Under the pieces are notes generated by a model. It saw only the letters and a program-made list of their open reading frames with translations. It had not been told where the DNA came from and made no database searches. A stretch of 64,000 nt of DNA. Origin: Streptomyces luteolus (GTDB taxonomy: Bacteria > Actinomycetota > Actinomycetes > Streptomycetales > Streptomycetaceae). Shown piece after piece: positions 49,696 to 58,169 of this stretch. Where the stretch lies: contig NZ_JASCIS010000038.1 of assembly GCF_029968015.1 (NCBI RefSeq), positions 1-64,000 of the forward strand, written 5' to 3'. Within the stretch, counting starts at the first letter, position 1, and the number at the start of each line of letters is the position of its first letter. A program made the translations under genes and the position numbers.

Positions 49696-51039
49696 ATGAC
49701 TTCTTCCCGCGTGTCCGCCGGGCCGCAGCCGCCCGGCCGGGCCCCCGCGCACACCTTCCGATCCGTCCTTCCCGTCCTCGCGCTGTGCTGGCTCGCCGTG
49801 TTCTTCGACGGCATGGACGTGAACATCTACGGCGCCGTCATGCCACACATGCTCGACGACCCGGGCCTCGGCCTGACGCCCGCGTCGGCGGGGACGATCG
49901 GGAGCTGGACCACGTTCGGGATGCTGATCGGCGCGCTGCTCGCCGGGAACCTCACCGACTGGCTGGGGCGCAGGCCGATGCTGGTGGCGAGCGTGACCCT
50001 GTTCTCGCTCGGCAGTGCCGGGTGCGCGCTCGCCATGTCGCCGGGGCTCTTCGGTGCCGGGCGGTTCCTGGCGGGGCTCGGGCTCGGCGGGCTGATGCCG
50101 CTGTGCCTGGCGATGGTCCTGGAGTTCGCGCCGCCGCGCCGGGCCGCGCTGACCACGGGCGTCCTGATGACCTCGTACCACGCGGGCGGGATGGCGGCGA
50201 CGGGCCTCGGCCTGACCGTCGCGCCCGCGGTCGGCTGGCGCTGGGTGTTCTGGGCGGGGGTCGCGCCCGCGGTGATCGCCGTACCGCTGCTCCTGAAGCT
50301 GCTGCCCGAGTCGCCGGGTGTGCTGCTCGCGCGCGGTCAGCGGGAGCGGGCGCGGGAGGTGGCCGTGCGCTACGGGCTGCCGGAGCCCACGCCGGTGGAG
50401 GCGCCCGCGGGCGGCGCGAAGGGCCGACTGGCCGCCGTGCGCGCGCTGTTCGCGCCGGGCACGCGCTGGTCGACGCCGCTGCTCTGGCTCGCCTCGTTCT
50501 GCGGGCTGCTGCTCGTGTACGGGGTTTCGACGTGGCTGCCGCAGCTGATGCGCGCCTCCGGCTACGGACTGACGTCCTCGGTGAGCTTCCTGATGGTCAT
50601 CAACGCGGGCGGCATCGTCGGCATGCTGATCGCGGGCCGTACCGCGGACCGGTTCGGAGCGGTGCGGGTGTCCGCGCTGTGGTTCGTGCTCACGGCCGCG
50701 GGTGCGCTGCTCCTCAGGGAGCAGCTGCCGCTCGGCGTCACCTACGCGGTCGTGGCGATCACCGGCGTGTGGCTGTTCAGCGCGCAGGTGATGGTGTACG
50801 CCGCGACCGACACCGTGTACGGCGCCGGCGAGCGGGCCGCCGGGCTCGGCTGGGTGACCGGGGTCGGGCGCACCGGCGCGGTGCTCGGACCGTGGCTGGG
50901 CGGGGCGCTCGCCGCGAACGGCAACGAGAGCTGGGGCTTCACGGCGTTCGCGGTGGCCGGACTGGTGGGTGCTGCGGCGATCGCCCTGGTCCCCCTCGCC
51001 GGCCGACTCGGCGACCGCCGCGCGTCCACGCCAGCCTAA
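49696..51039 (+). CDS. MFS aromatic-acid transporter (AAHS/PcaK-BenK type)
   Basis: A 447-residue, 12-helix major facilitator of the aromatic acid:H+ symporter family. The family's FFDGMDVNIYGAVMPHM (D in helix 1, essential in PcaK) and the loop GNLTDWLGRRPML are present, as is GRTADRFGAVR between helices 8 and 9. Expected to import 4-hydroxybenzoate or protocatechuate for the adjacent pobA. ATG start. It converges with pobA across a MITE-like element that begins on its TAA stop codon. Confidence 0.87.
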   Translation: MTSSRVSAGPQPPGRAPAHTFRSVLPVLALCWLAVFFDGMDVNIYGAVMPHMLDDPGLGLTPASAGTIGSWTTFGMLIGALLAGNLTDWLGRRPMLVASVTLFSLGSAGCALAMSPGLFGAGRFLAGLGLGGLMPLCLAMVLEFAPPRRAALTTGVLMTSYHAGGMAATGLGLTVAPAVGWRWVFWAGVAPAVIAVPLLLKLLPESPGVLLARGQRERAREVAVRYGLPEPTPVEAPAGGAKGRLAAVRALFAPGTRWSTPLLWLASFCGLLLVYGVSTWLPQLMRASGYGLTSSVSFLMVINAGGIVGMLIAGRTADRFGAVRVSALWFVLTAAGALLLREQLPLGVTYAVVAITGVWLFSAQVMVYAATDTVYGAGERAAGLGWVTGVGRTGAVLGPWLGGALAANGNESWGFTAFAVAGLVGAAAIALVPLAGRLGDRRASTPA

Positions 51040-51329
51040 GGGCGTGCCCGGCGGATCAGGCCGGGGTCGCGGGGCTTGGCACGCACTCCCCCAAGCTCTC
51101 GACTCCTCCCCCAGCCTTCGGCCGGGAGGTGCCCCCAGAGCAGGGGGCACCCCCACGGCGTTGTCGTCGGTTGCCAACGCTCCGCGTTGACGCCCTCCTC
51201 CGCCTTGCAGCTGCACGCTCCCCCAAGCTCTCGGCTTCGTTCGAGCAGGGGGTACCCCCATCGCCCCGGCTCGACTCGACCGGCAGGTCACCGTCGACCG
51301 GGTCCGGCCTGATCCGCCGGGCAGGCCCT
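51039..51329. mobile_element. MITE-like element between convergent stops
   Basis: A ~290-nt non-coding block bounded by 26-nt inverted ends (AGGGCGTGCCCGGCGGATCA... and its complement, one mismatch). It starts on the last base of the MFS TAA stop and ends on the pobA stop (CTA on + strand), with TA flanking both sides. Inside are dispersed hairpin repeats like those at 28.8 kb. The ends resemble those of IS5-type Streptomyces elements; no transposase is present. Confidence 0.6.
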
Positions 51330-52521
51330 AGTCGGAGATCAGCAACCCCGTGTAGTTCTCCGCCAGTTCGGCCGCCGCGTGCTCCGAGTTCGCCAGCCGC
51401 TCCAGCTGCGAGAGCTGGAGCCGGGTGTCGAACGCGCTCTGCTCCGGGTCGGTGTGCAGCGTCGTCGTCATGAAGTACGAGAAGTGCTCGGCGCGCCAGA
51501 CCCGGCGCAGGCAGGTGTCGGAGTACGCGTCGAGCAGCGCCGTCGAACCGTCGCGGTACCGGGCGGTGAGGGCGCGAGCGAGGACGATCACGTCGGCGGC
51601 GGCGAGGTTGAGGCCCTTGGCGCCGGTCGGCGGGACGATGTGGGCGGCGTCGCCGGCGAGCAGGACGTGGCCGTACCGCATCGGCTCGGTGACGTGGCTG
51701 CGCATCGGCAGCACCGACTTGGCGGTGATCGGGCCGCGCCGCAGCTTCCAGCCGGGTTCGGCGTCGAGGGCGAAGCGGGCGTCGAGCTCGTCCCAGACGC
51801 GCTCGTCCGGCCAGTCGGCGGGGTCGGTGCCGTTGGGGACCTGGAGGTAGAGGCGGCCGACCTGGGGCGAGCGCATGCTGGCGAGGGCGAAGCCGCGCTC
51901 CGAGTGGGCGTAGATCAACTCGTCGTAGACGGGCGGCGCTTCGGCGAGGATGCCGAGCCACGAGTACGGATAGACGCGTTCGTACGTGCTGCGCACCGCG
52001 TCCGGGACGGCGTTCCTGACGACGCCGTGGAAGCCGTCGCAGCCGACGACGTAGTCGCAGCCGAGGGTGCGGTCGCGGCCCCCGTGGCGGTAGTGCACGA
52101 CGGGCCGGGCGGTGTCCGCGCCGATGACCTCCCGCACCTCGGCCTCGAACAACAGCGGTCCGCCTTCGGCGAGTTGGAGGGCGACGAGGTCCTTGACGAC
52201 CTCGGTCTGCGCGTACACCATCACGCGCCGGCCGCCGGTCAGGGCGGGGAAGTCGACGCGGTGGGCGCGTCGGTCGAAGCGCAGCTCGATGCCGTCGTGC
52301 GGGATGCCCTCGCGGTCCATACGGTCACCTGCTCCGGCTTCGCGCAGCGCGTCCACGGTGGCCTGCTCCAGGATTCCGGCCCGCTGGCGGCGCTCGATGT
52401 ACTCCCGGTCCCGGCCCTCCAGGACGACGGTGTCGACGCCCGCGCGGTGCAACAGGCGGGCGAGCAGCAGGCCCGCCGGTCCCGCGCCGACGATGGCGAC
52501 ACTCGTGTGCTCGGGGTGCAT
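51328..52521 (-). CDS. pobA: 4-hydroxybenzoate 3-monooxygenase
   Basis: A 397-residue flavin monooxygenase hydroxylating 4-hydroxybenzoate to protocatechuate with NAD(P)H and O2. FAD motif VAIVGAGPAGLLLARLLHRAG at the N-terminus; DG motif VGCDGFHGVVR; second FAD motif LLAGDAAHIVPPTGAKGLNLAAADVIVLARAL; QRAGILEQATVDALREAG and YERVYPYSWLGILAEAPP are typical of PobA. ATG with AGGAGG upstream. Divergent from the IclR regulator and probably controlled by it. Confidence 0.95.
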   Translation of the reverse strand: MHPEHTSVAIVGAGPAGLLLARLLHRAGVDTVVLEGRDREYIERRQRAGILEQATVDALREAGAGDRMDREGIPHDGIELRFDRRAHRVDFPALTGGRRVMVYAQTEVVKDLVALQLAEGGPLLFEAEVREVIGADTARPVVHYRHGGRDRTLGCDYVVGCDGFHGVVRNAVPDAVRSTYERVYPYSWLGILAEAPPVYDELIYAHSERGFALASMRSPQVGRLYLQVPNGTDPADWPDERVWDELDARFALDAEPGWKLRRGPITAKSVLPMRSHVTEPMRYGHVLLAGDAAHIVPPTGAKGLNLAAADVIVLARALTARYRDGSTALLDAYSDTCLRRVWRAEHFSYFMTTTLHTDPEQSAFDTRLQLSQLERLANSEHAAAELAENYTGLLISD

Positions 52522-52588
52522 CAGGGTCCTCCTCGGTGCGGGGCGCGACGGCGGCGCGGGCGCCTCAGGGCTCCGACTGCTAAGCTTT

Positions 52589-52603
52589 GTTCGCCCAGTG
52601 AAC
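52589..52603. promoter_or_regulatory. IclR-type operator between pobA and the regulator
   Basis: GTTCGCCCAGTGAAC: arms GTTC/GAAC with the same 15-bp size and the same GTTCGC start as the site at 49648-49662. TTGTGTTCATT follows as a further half site. It lies 68 bp from the pobA start and 100 bp from the regulator start. Confidence 0.6.
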
Positions 52604-52702
52604 TTGTGTTCATTAAAGAAGCGCCCCGAGTCTGCGCGCGCCCGGTCCCGATGTCAACGGCCGGTTCCGTACGGCTCGGCCGGCATCGCAGCGGAGTAGC
52701 CC

Positions 52703-54412
52703 ATGGCCGCCACACCCCCGCCCGCCGACCCGAGCGGACCGCCGACCGAGGCCGTCGGGCCGCTGCTGCGCGGGGTCGCCGTGCTGCGTGCGCTCGGCGC
52801 CGCCGATGGCCGCTGCCCGGTCGGCGAGCTGGTCCGCACGACCGGCCTGGCCCGCTCCACCGTCGACCGCGTCACCGCGACCCTGGCCCGCATGGGGTAC
52901 GTACGGCTCGACGCGCACACCGCGTCGCTCGCCCCGCGCCTGATGGAGCTCGGCAACGCCTTCCTCGCGGCGCTGCACGTGCCGGGGCCGCTCGGGCCGC
53001 TCGCCGAGCAACTCGCCGACGAACTGGACGAGTCGGTGTCCCTCGCCGTGCCGGACGGCGACGGCATCCGCTTCGTGCACCAGTCGACCCGGCGCCGCGC
53101 CATGTCGCTCTCCTTCCGCATCGGCGACCTGCTGCCCGCCGAACGCACCGCGCCCGGCGCCCTGTTCGCCGCCGACTGGACCGACGAGCAGTGGGCGCAC
53201 TGGCGTGGGCGGCGCGCCGCGGACCCGCTCGACCGGGGCTTTCCCGCCATCCCCGACCTCCCCGAGACCGATGCCGATGCCGATGCCGATGCCGAGTCTC
53301 CTCGACTCGCCTTCGCCGCCCGGGAGTTCGAGGGGCGCGCCGCAGCGGCTCGGGACGCCGGGCTCGCCGTGGACGACCAGCTGATCGAGCCGGGACTCGT
53401 CGCCGTCGCACTCCCGGTGCGCGATCCGGAGGGCCGTACGGTGTGCGCGCTCAGCGTGGTCAGCCACACCAGCAGGCACACTGCCGCGTCCCTGCGCCGC
53501 TCGCTGCTGCCCGGCGCGCGCCGCACGGTGGCCGCGATGGAGCGGCTGCTGCGGGCCCCAGGGCCTGTCCGGCGCCCCCGGCCGGAGGCGGGGCTCGCCG
53601 ACTGGACCACGGCGTCCAAGCAGGAGCTGGGCTCCGGGTTCGTGGAGTCCCTGGCCCGGGGCCTGACCGTACTGACCGCCTTCGACGAGGGCCGGGACGC
53701 GCTGAGCCTGACCGCCGTCGCCGAGGCCACCGGGCTCGCCCGCGCGACGGCCCGCCGGGCCCTGCTGAGCTTCGAGCACCTCGGTCTCGTCCGCCGCGAG
53801 GGCCGCGCCTTCCGGCTCACGCCGCGCGTCCTCGGCCTCGGGCACGCGCCGCTGTCGCGCAGCACACTGCCGGAGATCGCCTCGCCCCATCTGGCCGCCC
53901 TGGTCCGGACGGTGCACGACTCGGCGTCGCTCGCGGTGCTCGACGGGGACGCCATCCGGTACACGGCGCGCGTCGCCACCAGCCGCATCATGAGCGTGCA
54001 CATCACCATCGGCACCCGGCTGCCCGCGTACGCCACGTCGATGGGCCGCGTACTGCTCGCCGACCTGCCCGCGGACGAGCGTGCCGCCCTGCTCGACCGG
54101 AGCGAACCGCGGGCGCTGACCCCGCACACCGTCACCGACCGGGCCGCGCTCGACGCCCTCCTGGACGAGGTGGGTGCGGCCCGGCACGCCCTGGTCGACG
54201 AGGAGTTGGAGGAAGGGCTGCGGTCCCTCGCCGTGCCTGTGCGGGACGCGTCCGGGCGCGCGGTGGCGGCCGTGAACGTCGCCATGCACAGCAGTCGTCG
54301 TACGCCCGCGCAGGTCCGGGACGAGGTGCTGCCGGAGCTGCGGGCCACGGCCGCTCGGATCGAGGCGGATCTGCGGATCGCGGGGCGGTTCTCGCGGATT
54401 GCGGTGGCCTGA
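52703..54412 (+). CDS. double-length IclR family regulator (two IclR units in tandem)
   Basis: A 569-residue protein with two complete IclR units. Unit 1: helix-turn-helix GVAVLRALGAADGRCPVGELVRTTGLARSTVDRVTATLARMG and effector domain to about residue 290. Unit 2: GLTVLTAFDEGRDALSLTAVAEATGLARATARRALLSFEHLGLV, effector domain with STLPEIASPHLAALVRTVHDSASLAVL and RLPAYATSMGRVLLADL. Ordinary IclR proteins are ~260 residues. Unit 2 keeps the PcaR/PobR-type effector signature, so it may sense 4-hydroxybenzoate or protocatechuate. It is divergent from pobA. A Asp-Ala hexanucleotide repeat separates parts of unit 1. Confidence 0.9.
   Translation: MAATPPPADPSGPPTEAVGPLLRGVAVLRALGAADGRCPVGELVRTTGLARSTVDRVTATLARMGYVRLDAHTASLAPRLMELGNAFLAALHVPGPLGPLAEQLADELDESVSLAVPDGDGIRFVHQSTRRRAMSLSFRIGDLLPAERTAPGALFAADWTDEQWAHWRGRRAADPLDRGFPAIPDLPETDADADADAESPRLAFAAREFEGRAAAARDAGLAVDDQLIEPGLVAVALPVRDPEGRTVCALSVVSHTSRHTAASLRRSLLPGARRTVAAMERLLRAPGPVRRPRPEAGLADWTTASKQELGSGFVESLARGLTVLTAFDEGRDALSLTAVAEATGLARATARRALLSFEHLGLVRREGRAFRLTPRVLGLGHAPLSRSTLPEIASPHLAALVRTVHDSASLAVLDGDAIRYTARVATSRIMSVHITIGTRLPAYATSMGRVLLADLPADERAALLDRSEPRALTPHTVTDRAALDALLDEVGAARHALVDEELEEGLRSLAVPVRDASGRAVAAVNVAMHSSRRTPAQVRDEVLPELRATAARIEADLRIAGRFSRIAVA
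53270..53293. repeat. hexanucleotide repeat (GATGCC)4 in the regulator
   Basis: Four exact GATGCC units encode DADADADA in a loop of the first effector domain; in-frame variation is likely. Confidence 0.85.
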
Positions 54413-54482
54413 GGGGCGCCCACCCGGGCGTGGGTTGTCGATCCGTACGGGCCCGGCCGTACGTAAAGGGCCCTGACCGCGC

Positions 54483-54620
54483 TCACAGCAACCGGGCCTC
54501 GATCGCCGCCCCGGCGACCGGGCCCCGCGCCGTGGCCAGCCAAGTGATGTAGCGGCGCAGGGCGCTGCGGTCGCGGAGGAAGTCGGAGACGGCACGCTGC
54601 CGGGGGTCCCTAGCCTTATT
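54483..54620 (-). pseudogene. unidentified C-terminal gene remnant
   Basis: An open frame with a proper stop but no start reads RDPRQRAVSDFLRDRSALRRYITW and then GAAIEARLL. It looks like a real protein C-terminus with codon use like the neighbours, but I do not recognise the family. It ends where the MFS remnant begins on the other strand. Could also be chance open frame in GC-rich DNA. Confidence 0.35.
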
Positions 54621-54631
54621 CCGCAAAACGT

Positions 54632-54888
54632 AACTGCTTCGACGAGCACACCGCGGGCACGCTCGGGGCCGCCCCCGTCAGCCTGCTCTTCCTGGCGGGC
54701 TGCGTCCCCGGGATGCGCCTCCTGGAGACGGTCGGCCGCCGGCCTTTCATCACCTGGACCTTCGCGCTGATGGCGTTGCCGCTGTTCGTGCTCAGCGCCT
54801 GGGCCGACGCCCCGGTCGCGGTCGTCCTCGGCTGCTTCTCGCTGTATGCGTTCTTCTCCGGGCGCCGGGCATCCTGGAGTGGCTGTAC
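54632..54888 (+). pseudogene. MFS transporter fragment, left of the insertion
   Basis: The frame from NCFDEHTAGTLGAAPVSLLFLAGCVPGMRLLETVGRRPFITW to YAFFSG is the middle of a sugar-transporter-type MFS protein. The 5' half is missing. At 54860-54866 one G is lost, so the continuation PGILEWLY is out of frame. The insertion element begins right after that TAC codon, and the next codon (CCC, PNELFP) reappears at 56704. Confidence 0.8.
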
Positions 54889-55117
54889 CGTTCCAACTAA
54901 GTGATCAAGAGTGCCCCTCGGGCCTATTCCTGGTCACTGCGGACATCCCGAACGGTTTTGGATGTCCGGCTGGATTCCCGCGGTTTCGTTACCCCCGTCG
55001 GGCTGCGTGCATCGTGTGCACGTTCCGTGACGGGTGGGCGGGGTTCCTCACGTCCCCGGCTGACTCGATCGGCCTGGACGGTCCGATGCCCGGCATCATC
55101 ACTCTGGTGATGCCGGG
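54889..55117 (-). ncRNA. candidate omega RNA at the 3' end of the TnpB element
   Basis: TnpB guide RNAs derive from the 3' end of the element overlapping the tnpB end. Here the leftward transcript contains two strong hairpins: CCCGGCATCA paired with TGATGCCGGG (55089-55117) and GGACATCC paired with GGATGTCC (54941-54967). The guide would be the adjoining MFS sequence left of 54889. Inferred from family biology; not shown. Confidence 0.4.
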
Positions 55118-56552
55118 GCGGTGCCGTCCGTCTCCGGATCGGGTGCCCGAGGGCGCGCCTGCCAATCGCCACGGAAGCGGCGTCATGGCGAGTCGTTTTG
55201 CGCTTGTTGCTGGTCAACGGCTTACGCCAGTGCTGGTCGCCCCACCTCGACGTGTAGGCCGGGTCGACGGCGACGACCGCCAGGTCCAGTTCGGCAGCCA
55301 TGGATACGATGCGGGCTTTGAGCTTGCCGGTGGGCATGCCGGAGATCAGCTGCCGGAATCGCTTCTTGCGGCCGTGCTTCTCGCGGGTTTTCTCGGCGGT
55401 GAAGTCGAGGTTCTCGATACCGATCGCGGCCACGCCGCACCTCTTGGCCCAGTGCAGCAGGCGGGTGATGGCGTGCCGCACCTGGGCGTCCCGGTGGCCG
55501 GCCGACCCGGACAGGTCGTAGGGGAACCGCTTGGGGTCACCGACCGGGTTGCCGTGCCGGTCGAGCCGGTAGGCGGCGAAGTGATCCGCGTTGGTGTCTA
55601 CACCGACCATGCCCTGGGCCCGGGCAGCGTCGAGCGGGATCGTCTTCACCACGGGCCGAGTCCAGGCCCCGGTGAGGTACCAGCGCCCACGTGCCACGTC
55701 GTAGTGGATGCGGTACGCGACGGCCCGGTTCGCCGAGGTGCGGTCGCGCCACTCGGCGCCGCGGTGCGCGAACGCGACCTTGCAGGACAGGACGTACCGG
55801 CCGTGCGGGGCGTTCGCCAAATGGGCGAGCGGCGCGGGGAGTTTGATACAGACTTCACCGTCGGGTGTGACGCGGATCGTCTCGTTCCCGAACCGTTTCC
55901 CAGATTCGCCGTCTGCGGTCAGGAACCAGCGCTCGGCTTCCCACCTCTGCCGCCACTGCTGCACGGTGAGCTGGGCCGCTTCGAGGTGGTGGCGGTTCTT
56001 CAACAGCCGCTTGCCGCCGCGCACCACGTGCACGCGCCCGGTCTCCCAGTCGTGCCGGGCGCGTTCCAGACGTGCCTCCAGGCACGCGAGGCGGCGGGAC
56101 TTCACGAACCACTCCCGCCTGGACCGGTAACCGCCCGGCGCCCTCTTGGTGCCATGGGAACCGATCGGCTGCGACAGCCGGTGCATCAGCGTCCTGATTC
56201 CGGCCTCAAGGTTGTGGATGTGTGCGAGGAGGCAGCGGCGGGCCAGACCGAACTGGTCATGCGTGGCCTTCGTGATCGTCCCGGCTATGCGGGACGAGGA
56301 CTGCGCGGTCAACTCCCGCTTCCTGGCCGCCCACGCGTCCTTGTCCTGATCCTTTCCCGCCTCGCAACGGGCCCTGAGATCAGCCGATGCCAACCGGCCC
56401 TGGTGCTCGCCGACCGCACGCAGGACCTTGTCGTCTTCCGGGGTGAGGTGCTTGAGCCGGTCACGTACAGCCACGCCCGACGGGCCTGTCGCCACGAACG
56501 GATCCTCGATCGGACGAAGTTGCCCACTCTTCGACTCAGCCAAAACCAACAC
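54924..56552 (-). CDS. tnpB: TnpB-related RNA-guided nuclease
   Basis: A 542-residue IS605-family accessory protein. The RuvC-like catalytic residues are all present: D319 in GVDTNADHFAAYRLD, E380 in IGIENLDFTAEKTREKHGR, D457 in TTRHDAASVAIGRRALGH. TnpB proteins are RNA-guided DNA nucleases. Oddly, the zinc-ribbon cysteines (CxxC...CxxC) normally between RuvC II and III are absent: the region reads DPAYTSRWGDQHWRKPL. The ~100-residue C-terminal tail after D457 is Arg/His-rich and overlaps the candidate guide-RNA scaffold. GTG start with GGAAGG upstream; an upstream in-frame TTG is possible. Confidence 0.82.
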   Translation of the reverse strand: MLVLAESKSGQLRPIEDPFVATGPSGVAVRDRLKHLTPEDDKVLRAVGEHQGRLASADLRARCEAGKDQDKDAWAARKRELTAQSSSRIAGTITKATHDQFGLARRCLLAHIHNLEAGIRTLMHRLSQPIGSHGTKRAPGGYRSRREWFVKSRRLACLEARLERARHDWETGRVHVVRGGKRLLKNRHHLEAAQLTVQQWRQRWEAERWFLTADGESGKRFGNETIRVTPDGEVCIKLPAPLAHLANAPHGRYVLSCKVAFAHRGAEWRDRTSANRAVAYRIHYDVARGRWYLTGAWTRPVVKTIPLDAARAQGMVGVDTNADHFAAYRLDRHGNPVGDPKRFPYDLSGSAGHRDAQVRHAITRLLHWAKRCGVAAIGIENLDFTAEKTREKHGRKKRFRQLISGMPTGKLKARIVSMAAELDLAVVAVDPAYTSRWGDQHWRKPLTSNKRKTTRHDAASVAIGRRALGHPIRRRTAPPRHHQSDDAGHRTVQADRVSRGREEPRPPVTERAHDARSPTGVTKPRESSRTSKTVRDVRSDQE

Positions 56553-56703
56553 CCCCTTCCCAGAAGGAACTTGAAAAACTCTACCGAAAGATCGGTAGAT
56601 CAGGGCATGCAATCAGAAATCATGACAGCATCAAACGACAGAACGGCTCACTCATACAATCTGAAGCACACTCATGGGCACTCAATCAACAGCAGTTCCA
56701 AAC

Positions 56704-56991
56704 CCCAACGAGCTGTTCCCGACGTCGATCCGGGCGAGCACCGTGGGCATGGTGGTGGCGTTCAGCAAGATCGGGGCGGCGGTCGGCACCTACCTGGTCC
56801 CGCTGTCCCTCGTGCACATCGGGGTCTCGGGCACGATGTACGCGGGCGCGGCCGTCACCGCGGTCGGGTTCCTGGCGTGCGTGGCCTGGGCGGAGGAGAC
56901 CCGGGGCCGCACCCTCGACGAGGCCGCCGCGGACGCCGAGGGCGAGAACACGCCACCTGCCGTACCGTCAACTCCCCTTTCCCGCACCTGA
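56704..56991 (+). pseudogene. MFS transporter fragment, right of the insertion
   Basis: Reading on from the CCC codon gives PNELFPTSIRASTVGMVVAFSKIGAAVGTYLVPLSL, the sugar-porter signature (PxELFPTxxRAxxxG), to the normal C-terminus EETRGRTLDEAAADAEG. It continues the fragment at 54632-54888, proving insertional disruption. A start codon inside the insertion end keeps the frame open but is probably meaningless. The last 24 nt overlap the LCP gene. Confidence 0.85.
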
Positions 56992-58152
56992 GTCCGAGGC
57001 TGAATCGCGCGGGATCTGTTCCGGCACCGGCAGGTCGTGCCGCAGCCGCCCGAACAGCTCCCGCGCGCCGTCCTCGTCCCAGCGCACCGCACTGCACTGG
57101 GGCGTCGGAACGCCCACGGCCGCGACCGGTACGTTGATGCGCCGCCCGCGGCCGTCGGTGACGCCCTGCACCGCCCGTACCATCGACGCGAGTTGACGCA
57201 GCGTCATATCGCGGTCGACGACGAGGGTGTCGAGGCCCGCGCCGAGTGCCGGGTAGAGGACGGTCGGGTCGAGGACCGTGTCCGCGGTGGCCGCCCGCTT
57301 CGCGAGGGCCGCGAGGAACTTCTGCTGGTTGAGGGTGCGCCCCAGGTCGCCCTCGGCCTCCTGGTGGCGCTGCCGTACGAACGCCAGGGACTCCGCGCCG
57401 TCCAACCGCTGGCAGCCCTTCGGGAGGTCGGCCCCGGACTTCTCGTCGCGGACGGCGCGCGGCAGGCACATCCGTACGCCGCCCACCGCGTCGACGATCT
57501 TCACGAACCCGGCAAGGCCGATCTCCGCGTAGTGGTCGATCCGGAGCCCGGTGTTGAACTCGACGGTACGCGCGAGGAGTTCGGGCCCACCACGGGAGAA
57601 CGAGGCGTTGAGCTTGCTCTTCGCGGGCTTGGTGCGCTTACCGGTGGAGGTGCGCAGATGCGCGGGCACGGTCACCCAGGAGTCGCGCGGCAGGCTCACC
57701 ATGGTGGTGCCGGAGGCGCCGGTGTGCAGCAGGATCATCGAGTCCGTACGCCGCCCCGGCACCGCCCCGGTGTGCAGGTCCCGCTGCTCCTCGGCGGTCA
57801 GCCCGGCGCGGCTGTCGGAGCCGACGATCAGATACGTGGTGCCCTTGCCGGGGGGCGGGCGGTGCCCGTACGCGCCGAGGTCGACGTCGCGGTTGAGGCG
57901 GGTCTCGGCCCAGGCGTACGTGCCGAGCGGGGTGGCGAGGAGCAGCGCGAGGAGGAACAGGAGCGCGCGGCGCAGCGGCCTGCGGCGCCTGCGGCGGCGC
58001 GGCCGGGCACGCGCCCGGCGCGGGGGTGGCCGCAGGAGTACCTCGTCCTCGTCCTGCCGGAGTGGCCCGGTGACGGCGATCACCGGGCCCGCGCGCAGTC
58101 CCTGCCCGTACCGCGGGCCTGCGGGGTGCGGGTCCTGGTGCGGGTCCTGCAT
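56968..58152 (-). CDS. LytR-CpsA-Psr (LCP) family glycopolymer transferase
   Basis: A 394-residue LCP protein. A basic cytoplasmic tail (R-rich, residues 25-70) precedes one transmembrane helix (ALLFLLALLLATPLGTYAWA), then the extracytoplasmic LCP domain: YLIVGSDSRAGLTAEEQRD, DSMILLHTGASGTTMVSLPRDSWVTVP, the conserved Arg/Asp set, and GVRMCLPRAVRDEKSGADLPKGCQRLDGAESLAFVRQRH. LCP proteins attach wall teichoic acids or polysaccharides to peptidoglycan. The ATG giving MQDPHQD has GGGGAG upstream. It is read in the same direction as the GT2/deacetylase gene 17 nt away, so it probably anchors that cluster's glycan. Confidence 0.9.
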   Translation of the reverse strand: MQDPHQDPHPAGPRYGQGLRAGPVIAVTGPLRQDEDEVLLRPPPRRARARPRRRRRRRPLRRALLFLLALLLATPLGTYAWAETRLNRDVDLGAYGHRPPPGKGTTYLIVGSDSRAGLTAEEQRDLHTGAVPGRRTDSMILLHTGASGTTMVSLPRDSWVTVPAHLRTSTGKRTKPAKSKLNASFSRGGPELLARTVEFNTGLRIDHYAEIGLAGFVKIVDAVGGVRMCLPRAVRDEKSGADLPKGCQRLDGAESLAFVRQRHQEAEGDLGRTLNQQKFLAALAKRAATADTVLDPTVLYPALGAGLDTLVVDRDMTLRQLASMVRAVQGVTDGRGRRINVPVAAVGVPTPQCSAVRWDEDGARELFGRLRHDLPVPEQIPRDSASDSGAGKGS

Positions 58153-58169
58153 GGGTTCTTCTCCCCTCG

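Larger units (their letters stand above)
54889..56703. mobile_element. IS200/IS605-type (TnpB-only) insertion element
   Basis: A ~1.8-kb element that splits the MFS gene between its TAC and CCC codons. It carries only a tnpB-like gene and no TnpA transposase, so it is an IS1341-type or mobilised copy. GTTCCAA lies just inside both ends (54890-54896 and 56695-56701). Subterminal hairpins occur near both ends (54941-54967, 56581-56598). No target duplication is evident, as expected for this family. Confidence 0.8.
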
